DNA of 64,000 nt from Ophioceras dolichostomum (taxonomy: Eukaryota > Ascomycota > Sordariomycetes > Magnaporthales > Ophioceraceae). Shown one piece after another: positions 34,757 to 44,445 of the stretch; position 1 is the first letter of the stretch; every line of letters begins with the position of its first letter. Position numbers and translations under genes: made by a program. Where the stretch lies: positions 62,001-126,000 of the forward strand of contig PYST01000047.1 in the NCBI GenBank assembly GCA_003049485.1, read 5' to 3'. The notes beneath the pieces are model-generated. The model did no database searches, was not told the origin of the DNA, and saw only the letters and a list, made by a program, of their open reading frames with translations.

Positions 34757-35805
34757 CTACGCCACAGCGCATCCGACTCTCAAACCAACTCCAACCAGAA
34801 AGGCAAACAGACACGCAACAACCACAGCAACCACAGCCCACACCATCCCAGGAAAGCGACGAACGACACCCCACAAGATCTCGCGCCGACTCGACTGCTG
34901 CCCCTGCTGCTGCTCCTGCTGCTGCAGATGGCCCGTCGGAAAAACCTGGAGGTGTATGAAGACCTTATACCAGACGACGGGGCGGTCGGTCCGCACGACG
35001 ACGCGAGGCCTCCTGAACCCGCCGGTGCGAACCTGGGGCACCACCTTGTAGGTCATTATCCGCTCGCTTCCGTCCACGTAGTCTCCGTCCATGTCGCCTG
35101 TGAAGAAGACGATATCGCGGATGTCGCGTTCCCGGTCCTCGTACCCGCCCGGGAGGACGGCGTACGCCGGGATGTGATCCGCTCGTTGTTGTTGGCTGTC
35201 TGGGTTGGAGTCGGGGTCGGGGTCGGGCCGGCGTCCACCAGGACCAGGACGACGAGGCTGCGGCGGCAGGCGGCGGAGACCTGCGTCGTCGTCGTTACGA
35301 CTATGGCTGTCGCTGTGGTTGGGGCCATCTTGTACGGAGGGAGGGGCACCAGAGCTGTGGTGGCTGTTGTTGATTCCGTCAAGACAAGCCATGATTGATG
35401 CTGATGACGGTCTCGTTGCCGGCGCCGAAGGATCTTCACCAGGGTACCGGAACCTGATCGGCGGTCCCGAGGGCGTGACCGAAGGCGGACGCCAATCCGC
35501 CGGCAGCCCGAAACGCGCATTATGCATGGCGTGGCGTCTATCTTCATCTGCGGCCCTCTCGGCAATGAGCTCGGCTCGCAAGGCGCGGCAGGATGCCTGG
35601 GGAGATTTGACGCACGGGTGGAGTGTGTGTTAGCAAACAGAGCTTGTCTACCTAAGTAAGTAGGTTTGCAAGCAGACATTTCCATTCTTTGGGCGATACG
35701 AACCTTCATTTCCTTGAAAGACCGCGGCGGGCTCTGCGACTCGTCCTCGGGCTCGAGTTCGTGCATCTCCTCTTCCACCACCTCCTTGACCTCGTTGCTG
35801 GGCAT
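34757..35805 (-). CDS. tail-anchored hypothetical protein
   Basis: Two exons, 35805..35704 and 35596..34757 (donor GTTCGT, acceptor CTCCCCAG), give 313 aa. Exon 1 is acidic and helical (EVKEVVEEEMHELEPEDESQ). The middle is Pro/Arg/Asp-rich and likely disordered, followed by a compact segment VLPGGYEDRERDIRDIVFFT and YVDGSERIMTYKVVPQVRTG that looks conserved. The C-terminus has a single hydrophobic helix (MVWAVVAVVVACLFAFLVGV) 13 residues before the stop, typical of a tail anchor in the ER, outer mitochondrial or peroxisomal membrane. No catalytic motif was recognised. An upstream exon joined at GCGGCAG (about 35820) cannot be excluded, so the start is provisional. Confidence 0.65.
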
Positions 35806-36525
35806 CTCTTCCACGGCTGCCGCAAGTGAACGACTCGTGACGCAAAAGAGATTAAGGATGAGTGCCGATTGCTCGGTGTAAGCGTGTCAAGTTAGATGTT
35901 TTAAGTTGAGCAAAGATGTGAGAGGGAGGTTGTTTGACGCGGAGCTAGACGAATACAGGTCCCGTTAGTTGCTATGTTGAGTTGCGGTCACTTGGTTGTT
36001 TGGGCTCGTTAAATTCACTAGAACAGTTCATGCCATCGTTGCCATGCAAAAGGTTGAATATTCACCGCTGACGAAAACACGGTTCTACGCTGGAGTCGAC
36101 AGTCTACCTGGCGATATCAAAGTCAGCACGACGGAATCTCTCCAGGGATCCTTTACCGCACTCCACAGCCGATATACCAAGTAACTTGTGAATTCCCAGA
36201 ACCCTATGACTCTTCCATCCGAAGTGGCTAGGACGAGAGGACAGGGGAGGGAAGGAAGCGAGAACGCACCAACTCACAAAGTATGGAAGAGGACACAACG
36301 ATTTTCCTACAGAGAAACAACTTGACTCGCTGCCCGCATAATGATACAATGGGAAATGGTGGTGTCGTTCCGCTAGCACGGGAACGAGGTCTATTCAGCG
36401 TGTAATCTGTGCTTCTTTCTGAACTGTAGCCACCCCAATGAGTTCCCATCACCCTCCACATCCGACGTCCCATCCTCTCCCCAACATTCACCTCCTCCAC
36501 TCGGCAGATCCAGGCATAGAAGAAA
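35806..36525. other. intergenic region
   Basis: 720 bp between the tail-anchored gene and the 3' end of rpt5; nothing coding was recognised. Confidence 0.6.
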
Positions 36526-38186
36526 TCAGGCATAGAAGTTCACAGTCTAGAGTTCAAACGACATCAGCATCGAACACAAGAAACATGTGAAAACACAGCA
36601 GGGCAAAGGGGTACGGGTAGGGATACGGCATGGCTCAAAACTCACATCCTTCTTCTTGGCCTGGACCTCAGCGATGGCGTCGACGTAGTGCTCGTGGCCG
36701 ATCTTGTTCTTGCCCATGCGGAGGGCGATCATGCCGGCCTCGACGCAGACGGCCTTGAGCATAGCACCACCGAACTCGTCCGTGCTGCGCGCCAGCTCGC
36801 CCCAGTTGACCGCCGGGTCGAACGTCATCTTGCGGCTGTGGATCTTGAGGATCTGGGCGCGCGCCTCCTCGTTGGGGAGGGGAAACTCGATCTTGCGGTC
36901 GAGACGTCCCGAGCGCAGCAGGGCCGGGTCCAGCACGTCGACGCGGTTCGTCGCGGCGAGCACCTTGATACGGTCGTCGGACGCGAAGCCGTCTAGCTGG
37001 TTCAGGAGCTCCAGCATGGTCCGCTGCACCTCGCGGTCGCCAGACTTCTCGCTGTCGAACCGCTTCGTGCCCACGGCGTCTAGCTCGTCGATGAAGATGA
37101 TGGAGGGGGCCTTCTCCTTGGCGAGCGCGAAGCAGTCGCGCACTAGCTTGGCACCGTCGCCGATGAACATCTGCACCAGCTGTGGGCCGGCCAGCTTGAG
37201 GAACGTGGCGTCCGTCTGCGCAGCGCAAGCTCGGGCTAGTAGAGTCTTTCCTGTTCCGGGTGGGCCGTACATCAGAGCGCCTAGAACGGTGAGAGAAATG
37301 TTAGTACCCTGACCACACATCGTTACAGTCTGCAATAAGGAAGCAGATATGGCCTGTGCATACCCTTGGGCGCCTTGATGCCGATCTTCTTGAAGCGGTC
37401 TGCCTCCTTCATAGGCCAAACAATGGCCTCAACCAGCTCCTCTATTTGTTTGTCCAGACCACCGACGTCGCTGTACTTCTCCGTCGGCTTCTCGTCCACC
37501 TCCATCGCCTTGACTCGGCTATCATACTCGGCAGGGAGCGTGTCAAGAATCAGGTACGAGTCTTTATTCACACCGATAAGGTCGGCGGGCTTGAGGGTGT
37601 TTGGGTCGACCAGGCCGATCAGCGGGAGGAAGATTGTCTGCCTAGTCGACGTCTTGATGACCGCCGACTTGCCGACCCGCGTGGCGTCCAGATCGATGTT
37701 GGCACCCTCCTCGGACGACTCGGCGGTTGGGTCGAGGTCGAGAAGCTCGACGACGTTGCCGACGAGGTATGGGAGTTGACTGTTGTGGTTTGACGAAACA
37801 CTTGTAAGCAAAACGGCACAGGCCGCAGAGATCTTCGCCCAGGACAGAATCGCCACGTACCGGTTATTCGCGATCTTTTCTACGTTATCCTTAATTTTCT
37901 CATTCATGGTCTGCTTCTCGTGCGACAGGCGCTGATACTCGCTCTTCATGATTCTCGAGTCGTTCTCGAGCAGCCGCCTCCGGGTCAGGATGTCTTGTGT
38001 GCTCAGATTCAGAATCTCCTCATCCAGGACGTCGTCCGCCTCCGGCTCGGCATCCTGCATCTCCGCATCACCGTCACCGGACTTCTTGTTGCCATCCTTG
38101 TCGCCGTCCTTCTTCTTCTTGTCCTTCTTGTCCTTGTTGTCGTCATCCCGGCGATCGAGATCGTCAAGCTCTTCGAGAGTAGACAT
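36526..38186 (-). CDS. rpt5: 26S proteasome regulatory particle ATPase Rpt5
   Basis: Four exons, 38186..37861, 37779..37364, 37280..36646 and 36546..36526; phases agree and give 465 aa. An N-terminal Asp/Lys-rich tail and coiled coil (RIMKSEYQRLSHEKQTMNEK) precede an OB domain. The AAA+ module has Walker A GPPGTGKT (about 253-260), Walker B IIFIDELDAVG and arginine-finger region ALLRSGRLDRKIEFPLP. The tiny last exon encodes TVNFYA, so the protein ends in the HbYX motif (hydrophobic-Tyr-any) that docks Rpt5 into a pocket between 20S alpha subunits and opens the gate. It is part of the heterohexameric ring that unfolds ubiquitylated substrates. The 21-nt terminal exon is easily missed: reading through its intron would add a spurious tail and lose the HbYX end. 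Confidence 0.97.
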
Positions 38187-38935
38187 GGTGGACGGTGGAG
38201 GCGGCCTGGCAAGTCCCGGCGAGAACTAGGGCTGTATGTCGGCGGGTTTGCGCACAGAAAAATTATTGCGAGATGAAGAGTGCGTTGACTGAACTGGGTG
38301 CGCTGATGAGGAAGATCGGAGGTACGGTGTGACGTGACTGCGTTAGGCCAGAAGAGCCAGGTAGTGATGATGAGAAATGGTGTTTGAGTTGAGGTTGAGG
38401 CTTGGAGCTCCGATCAATCATCAATTAGCTACAGCTGCAAGGCAGACGAGGCGCGTAATGAGGTTGGTTGCTGTGGGGCTGCTGCAGTCTAGCTGGGGAC
38501 GCTTGTGGCTGACCAACCATGGAGCGTGGCGTTGCAGTGACCGAGCCAAAGGCATCGAGAAACGTCCACTGATATTACTGCGAAGAACGACTAATTCTTG
38601 ATGTAATTGCCGGTTCAAGAGATACCTAGTTCCTGAGGTGAAAGGCGTATTATACAAAATCAACAAATAGGCACCGATACGGGAGTTGTGAGTTGAAAGC
38701 TCGTGAGAAGGTCCACGTCGGGTTCCCAGCGTGTGACATCACCAAGTCGATAGAAGCTCCTTGCTTCTCAGAAAGATAGAGATGCAGCAAAGTCGGTTCT
38801 AGTAATAAAAGCCAAATTGGAAACAGTGACATAGGATAAGGGGCCAGGATTCCCAGAAACGATACAAAAGGACTAGAGCCGCCAACTCCAGAAAAACCCT
38901 CCCACAAAAGCCGGAACGCCCTCGCTGCTCGCCCG
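38187..38935. other. intergenic region
   Basis: 749 bp holding the rpt5 promoter; no additional gene or yeast-type PACE element was seen. Confidence 0.6.
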
Positions 38936-39910
38936 TTACTCGTCGTCCAGGATCCTGCTCGCCAATGGTCCGAATATTGGGACCTCAAATCTGCGGGCGA
39001 AGGGTCAGTAATCAGGTATCACAGATACTACGAGATGGAAGTCAGACATGTCGTCTTACCTGTCCAGAGTGTCCGCATCTCGGTATGCCTTGAGAGTCAG
39101 GAAAGCTATCAGAGCCAGGTCGCCGAAGAAAAACAGCCAGCTGAGCACCTTTGACCAGGAGAATATGAGGTGGAAGACGAAGACTGCGGTGAACAGAAGG
39201 CTAGATTGCCAGGCATGAAACCTACATCGAGTGACTTTGTCAGTTCTTAAGCTATCCTTGACAATCACTCATAGAAGATCAGGGGAGCAAGTTGCATCTC
39301 TTCTGCTCTATGTGGCGGCCAAGATGAAGGCGACGGACTGGTATCCGTGGCACGTCTGGAACGCGATGCCGGCCCATGAAGCCTTCAATCCATCCAGCCC
39401 AAGCAGCAAGGAGAATCAATCAGCAACCTACCTGACATAGTCGCTCTTCCTCTCCGCAATAAGTAGCAAGATGGCGCCCAGGGGGGGCAAAGCCAGATAC
39501 GCCAGACACGCCTCATAGTCCAGCCGAATGCCGAGACTAGTATCAAACTCGCTCATCGTGCCCTCGCGGTCGCCCCACGGTCCTCCGCCGCCGCCGCCGC
39601 CGCCACTGCCGCCACCACCACCAGCAGGGAAGTACCCATCGCGGTTAGCGCGGCCGGCCGCCGGCGACGACGACAGGACCCCAGACCCGAGAGCCTGCTG
39701 GTAGTAGGTCGGGCTAGGCATCCCGCCGGACCACTGCCGCTGCGGCTGCGGGTGTTGTAGTGGCGGGGGCGAGCGGCCTGCGACGTTGTTGTGACCACCG
39801 CCGCTCCGGTTCGTGGGCGACCAGGGCCGGCGCTCGAGCGATGTCCGCGGGGACTCGACCGGGGACCGGGTGTTCTCCGGCGGGGAGGACTGGTAGGGCG
39901 CGAAGTCCAT
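38936..39910 (-). CDS. DUF4870/Tic20-like small membrane protein
   Basis: Three exons, 39910..39432, 39221..39060 and 38990..38936; phases agree and give 231 aa. The first 115 residues are disordered (Pro/Ser/Arg, then poly-Gly). The C-terminal half has three to four hydrophobic helices: ACLAYLALPPLGAILLLIAE, then RKSDYVRFHAWQSSLLFTAV, then LSWLFFFGDLALIAFLTLKA. The sequence VRFHAWQSSLL is the hallmark of DUF4870 proteins, which have the Tic20-like fold. It ends with EVPIFGPLASRILDDE, the usual C-terminus in fungal members. The role is unknown; a membrane chaperone or channel-like function is speculation. The short last exon (55 nt) carries the conserved PIFGPLA block. Confidence 0.82.
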
Positions 39911-40767
39911 ATTGATTCCGTCCGTCCGTCGGTCCGTTCGCTCGAGAAGGAAGGAAGGAATGCGCTCAGAGGATGCTGGCAAGGACCAATACTCACAAGC
40001 AACTAATGAGCTTGCGGGAGCAGGGAATTGGATGTCTCGAAATTGATGTTCTATGGATGAGGGCTAGCAAGCAAACAGAACCTAACGATGATGTCGCCGC
40101 CTAGTTGAGTGACGCAAGTAGATTACCCGGGCAGCTAGGCAGGTTCGCCTTGCCTTGCTGGAACGGTTTAAGCCGGCTCTGTTGGGGCAGGGGTGGGAAA
40201 CGTTACACGGGGAGGCTCAGCCCGCGATGGCGGATGACGCGCAAGCCGAAGCGTGGTGCACGAAAAGATGGCACTGCTTCGTGAAGTGCCCACTCAAATG
40301 GAGCTGGGCGCGACATGGCAGGGGACAGCTTCCGGCAGCTGCAGGGGCCAATTGAATGAACCAGGCACGTTCCACTGAAGTTTTAGCGGGTGTTTTAGCG
40401 TGCCAATCCCTAAACCGCCTGGAACCGGAGCACATGCAAACTCACCGAATTTGGTTATGAATTTGAAGAAAATCAACTCAATTTCGGAGCATCAAGACGA
40501 CTGGACTCGTAAGTTAAAACATCCACAAAGGAACAACAAGTTGATGAGAATATTTAGACTCGAGGGGGATGAAAAAGGCGACTCTCAATCGAAGGAGGGC
40601 GTTTCTTGACACAGTAATGTACATTGCCTATCTTTTTGAGGTACACAAACATGTAAATACACAGCACAGAGCTCACAGATGGCGATATCTAGCGTTCACC
40701 AAGAAGTATCCAAGCAAGAGTTCACTCCTGCATCTCAGCTCAACTTCAATGCTTCTCCTACTTCTGT
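39911..40767. other. intergenic region
   Basis: 857 bp; open frames here are short and unsupported. Confidence 0.6.
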
Positions 40768-41859
40768 TCACTCAGCAGGCTTCTCCTCCTTCTCCTCAGG
40801 GTCCTTCGCCTCATCCTCCAGCACAGTCCGCCTGCTCTCCATAGTGAGCCACAAGCTCTTACCCGCGCCCTCAAGCGCAGAAGTCAGACCCATACCGGCG
40901 CTCTGCAACATGGCCACCAGCTGAGCGCGCAGGCCGTCGCGACCACCCGGGATGCCGCCTACCCACTTCACGCCATCCAGGTCGAAGATGCGGTCCTCGA
41001 CGCGGCCGCCAACGAGCAGCAGCTTGTGCAGCGCAGCCTGCGTGAGGGGGTCGTGCCACCCGGGCCGCTTCTTCCGAGTAGGGGCCGGGAACGCGGGCGG
41101 GCTGGGGGCCAGGACGGAGAGCGCTGCGGAGAGGTGGGCCGGCGAGACGGCGGGGAAGGTGAGGAGCGCGATGGGGCCCATCATCAAAGGTGAGATCTGG
41201 CTGTATTGCGAGTCTGCCGGCAAGGACGCGATGTCGACGGCCTGGACGGCGTCAAAGGCTGCCTTGGAGAGGTCGTGGGTGTAGAGCTTCTCCGCGGCGC
41301 CGGACGCCTGGGCCGTGGCGGCTTCTGCGTCGAAGAACTCGACGATCTTCAGCGCGCGGTCGAAGATGCGCGTCCGGATCACCTGGAGCTGGATGTTGCC
41401 GACGACGTCTGGGAGAGGTGGCGCGCCCTCCACTGGGGCAGGGAGAGGTACGTCGGCCAGGGCTACCCTCAGCTCGCGGCGGATGGCGGCCCATTCCAGC
41501 GAGGTGAGGTTGTTGTGCTGGAAGAAGAGGGTCAAGGGTGTCGAGCGCAATAGCGCTGTGTATGACCTGAGAAGCTGCGACTTGCGGACCTCGGGTCGCC
41601 GTGCGCTCGGGGGCTGCGTAGGGGGGATGTAATCGGCTGGGAGTTGGAGGCGTCCGTTCACCATCGTCACAGCAGTGGCGTAGCCTCTGCTACCCGACAA
41701 CCATGCAGAGGCAGTCGACTCCATCCATACTGATGGTGTCGCAACTGGCCTCAACGACGACGAGGGTTGTGATATTCTTGGTGATATGTATCGATGCGCG
41801 AGTCGCTGTGAGGAGCCCCCGACGCTCCGTGGCGCCGGGCACATAATTCTTGGTGGCAT
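40768..41859 (-). CDS. mrpl11: mitochondrial large-subunit ribosomal protein uL10m (MrpL11)
   Basis: A single coding exon of 363 aa. The N-terminus is a basic, Ser-rich presequence ending in SRGYATAV, a typical matrix-targeting and cleavage region. RKSQLLRSYTALLRSTPLTLFFQHNNLTS is the uL10 signature (given here as its first and last parts, residues about 90-120). The remainder (SPLMMGPIALLTFPAVSP, LLVGGRVEDRIFDLDGVKWV) fits the fungal uL10m family, which forms the base of the ribosomal stalk. The frame is open to an ATG at 41892, but a GTAAGT...TACTAG intron appears to end at 41861 in the 5' leader, so the ATG at 41859 (MPPRIMCPAP) is preferred. It diverges from TRP4. Confidence 0.85.
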   Translation of the reverse strand: MPPRIMCPAPRSVGGSSQRLAHRYISPRISQPSSSLRPVATPSVWMESTASAWLSGSRGYATAVTMVNGRLQLPADYIPPTQPPSARRPEVRKSQLLRSYTALLRSTPLTLFFQHNNLTSLEWAAIRRELRVALADVPLPAPVEGAPPLPDVVGNIQLQVIRTRIFDRALKIVEFFDAEAATAQASGAAEKLYTHDLSKAAFDAVQAVDIASLPADSQYSQISPLMMGPIALLTFPAVSPAHLSAALSVLAPSPPAFPAPTRKKRPGWHDPLTQAALHKLLLVGGRVEDRIFDLDGVKWVGGIPGGRDGLRAQLVAMLQSAGMGLTSALEGAGKSLWLTMESRRTVLEDEAKDPEEKEEKPAE

Positions 41860-42541
41860 TCTAGTACAGACATTGTCAATTGAGTTTAACATAAAGCTCT
41901 AAATCGGCCTCGAAACTTACTTGGAGAGAATCTGGCCAAGAAGCAGGCTAGAACCGCCTCCTCATGTGCTTCCCTCGTCGCGATGCGTTCTGCCAGCCAA
42001 AATTTCATCAGGCCTTTTCCCGAGCTGTCTGGCCTAGGTTTGGTAGCGTGCACGTACCAGCTCTTAGCTTCCAAGCCGCCACCAATCACCGCCCACTATT
42101 CGGCGGACCCCTGCACGCCGTTCCAACAGCACTAGCACCCCACCGAGAACGGAGATGCATACATTCCTTGGGAATGGCGGGGCATGTCAACGGAAGTCGG
42201 AGTATCCCACCAGAGTCTGCCACCAAGAGTCAGTCGAGTACGGCACGGCTGCTTACTGCAGTCCTGTCCGGCCTCACTTTCTCCCCTCTCTTCCAGTCTC
42301 TCTGTCTCCCCAGGCAATGAGTCAACCAGGGTAAAATCATTAGAGGATACGCCTTGACCCCGGACTCGAGCCACTTGACCAACGCTCGTCGTCCCCCTGG
42401 TTCACCGAGCTGAGCCGCAGCCCAAGCGTCACATCGCGAGAGCCAACAGTGACTCACCAGGTCACCTAGCGAGCCAGCCAGCCAGCCAGCCAGCAAGCAA
42501 GCAAGCAAACAGGCAAGCAAGCTGGCAAGCAAACCAGCACA
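41860..42541. promoter_or_regulatory. divergent promoter of uL10m and TRP4, with Gcn4/Cpc1-type sites
   Basis: TGAGTCA at 42318-42324 and TGACTCA at 42450-42456 are perfect copies (opposite orientations) of the site bound by Gcn4/Cpc1/CpcA, the general amino-acid control activator. The nearer one is 92 bp before the TRP4 ATG. A tetranucleotide run follows at 42471-42538. A probable uL10m leader intron lies at 41860-41925. Confidence 0.7.
42471..42538 (+). repeat. CCAG/CAAG tetranucleotide repeat in the TRP4 leader
   Basis: Consecutive CCAG then CAAG units reaching to four bases before the ATG, so they are transcribed in the 5' UTR. Confidence 0.9.
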
Positions 42542-43819
42542 ATGGCGACGACGACCACAGAAGACACCGGCCTCCCCAAGGTCGACATCAAACCGCTCCT
42601 CTCCCGTCTCTGGCCGGTGCCCAAAGACGACCCCGACCATGTGAGCGCAGACGACATCGCCTCGGCGATCTCCTACTTCTTCACCAACCAGGTGACGGAC
42701 GTGCAGGCCGCCTCGCTGCTCATGTGCCTGCACTTCACCGGCCTCGACCGGCGCGCCGACGTGATGGCCAAGTCCGCGGCCATGATGCGCGCCGCCGCCG
42801 AGAAGGTCGACCTCGACGGGCTCCGGGGCGTGATCGCCGCCAAGAAGCTGGCGGAGGGCAACTACCGGGGCGGGCTCTGCGACATAGTCGGCACGGGCGG
42901 CGACTCGCACAACACCTTCAACATCAGCACCACCTCCAGCATCATCGCGTCCTCCTTACTCCTCCTCTCCAAACACGGCAACCGCGCCAGCACCTCCAAG
43001 TCAGGCTCCGCAGACCTCCTCGCCAACATGCAGCCCGCCGCCCCCGCCATCTCGCTCGTCTCGCCAAAGACCCTGACGCGGGTGTACAGCGCGACCAACT
43101 ACGCCTTCCTCTTCGCGCCCGTCTTCCACCCGGGCATGCGCTTCGTCGCGCCGATCCGCAAGCAGCTCCCCTGGCGCACGCTATTCAACCTGCTAGGCCC
43201 GCTCGCGAACCCGATCGACTCCTCCGGCGGCGACAAAGACTCCGAGTCCACCCCCTTCATCGAAGCCCGCCTCCTCGGCGTCGCCCGCCGCGAGCTAGGC
43301 CCCGTCTTCGCCGAGGCGCTGCGCATGGCCGGCGCCGACAAGGCCATGATAGTCTGCGGCGCCGAGGAGCTCGACGAGGTCAGCTGCGCGGGCCCCACGC
43401 ACATCTGGCGTCTGCGCCGGCCCAGCGCCCACGCGGACGTGGCGATCGACCACTTCACGATCCAGCCCTCCGACTTCGGCCTGGGGGCCCACCCGCTCTC
43501 CGAAGTGGCGGGCAACAAGGAGCCGGCCGAGAACGCGGCGATCCTGACCCGCATCCTGCACGGCGAGCTGGCGCGCGACGACCCGATCCTCGAGTTCGTG
43601 CTGATGAACACGGCCGCGCTGCTGGTCGTCAGCGGCATCTGCGAGGCGGAGTCGAGCAACATGGGTGAGGGGGACGACGGCGTCGTGGTGACAGAGCGGG
43701 GGCCGGGGGGGGAGCGCTGGAAGGAGGGCGTGAGGAGGGCGCGGTGGGCGGTGGAGAGCGGGGAGGCGTGGAGGCAGTGGAAGGCGTTTGTGGAGGTTAC
43801 GAACAGCTTCAGCGGCTGA
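42542..43819 (+). CDS. trp4: anthranilate phosphoribosyltransferase
   Basis: An intronless ORF of 425 aa. The enzyme transfers the phosphoribosyl group of PRPP to anthranilate, the second step of tryptophan synthesis from chorismate. The PRPP/Mg loop GTGGD is at residues 117-121, followed by NISTTSS. KHGN at 144-147 and RASTSKSGSADLL are the anthranilate-binding region. FAPVFHPGMRFVAPIRKQLP and NLLGPLANP are conserved in all TrpD proteins. Length and the N-terminal helical domain match the fungal Trp4 type, a stand-alone enzyme not fused to other trp activities. The glycine-rich GEGDDGVVVTERGPGG segment near the C-terminus is a lineage insert. Two Gcn4/Cpc1-type sites upstream suggest cross-pathway control. 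Confidence 0.97.
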   Translation: MATTTTEDTGLPKVDIKPLLSRLWPVPKDDPDHVSADDIASAISYFFTNQVTDVQAASLLMCLHFTGLDRRADVMAKSAAMMRAAAEKVDLDGLRGVIAAKKLAEGNYRGGLCDIVGTGGDSHNTFNISTTSSIIASSLLLLSKHGNRASTSKSGSADLLANMQPAAPAISLVSPKTLTRVYSATNYAFLFAPVFHPGMRFVAPIRKQLPWRTLFNLLGPLANPIDSSGGDKDSESTPFIEARLLGVARRELGPVFAEALRMAGADKAMIVCGAEELDEVSCAGPTHIWRLRRPSAHADVAIDHFTIQPSDFGLGAHPLSEVAGNKEPAENAAILTRILHGELARDDPILEFVLMNTAALLVVSGICEAESSNMGEGDDGVVVTERGPGGERWKEGVRRARWAVESGEAWRQWKAFVEVTNSFSG

Positions 43820-44445
43820 TGGTTGATGGCGTCTCTCATGCTATGCTCGTGGCGACGACGTGTTGATAGGGATTTCTGATATCAAAAAGGCGATGCTACG
43901 GAGGCTTTCTTGCGAACATGGGTTGGTATTTGCGGGCTCTCGAGGGCTTTGTTTTGGATGGGAAAATAAAAGACAGATCATGAGATACGTCTTTGCACAG
44001 GTTTGCTCTTGTTCCATAGATCAGGTTTGTATGTGAGAAGGATATCATTGGTTTTCTATCTGTCCATCATGAACCTCAGAATCGAGAATGTATGGGACAG
44101 GTATTGGCCCGATTTTTTGCTATTGCTCTAACCTATAGAACCCCCTTTTTTTCGTTTGTTTCAGTAATCCCGGCTGACATGATGCACTATGCACCCCCCT
44201 CACGAGGGTAGCGATGTTGAACAGAAAATAATAGAAGGCGAAATAAAATAATGGGATATGCCGACACCCCAGTCCGGATTCTTTGACAAGCGCAGCTGCG
44301 ATTTTGACCATCGAAGCTATCTAATTGCTCCTTTCTGCCTTTCCCCCACCCCTCCATCCGGTCAGGAGGCGCCATCTTGTCGTCGAATATTATGAGCACC
44401 AGCATTAGGAAGAGTCCGAGGGGCTCGCGGTCTTCTCCCCCTCCC
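43820..44445. other. convergent 3' intergenic region
   Basis: 626 bp between the TRP4 and TRL1 stop codons; nothing else was recognised. Confidence 0.65.
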
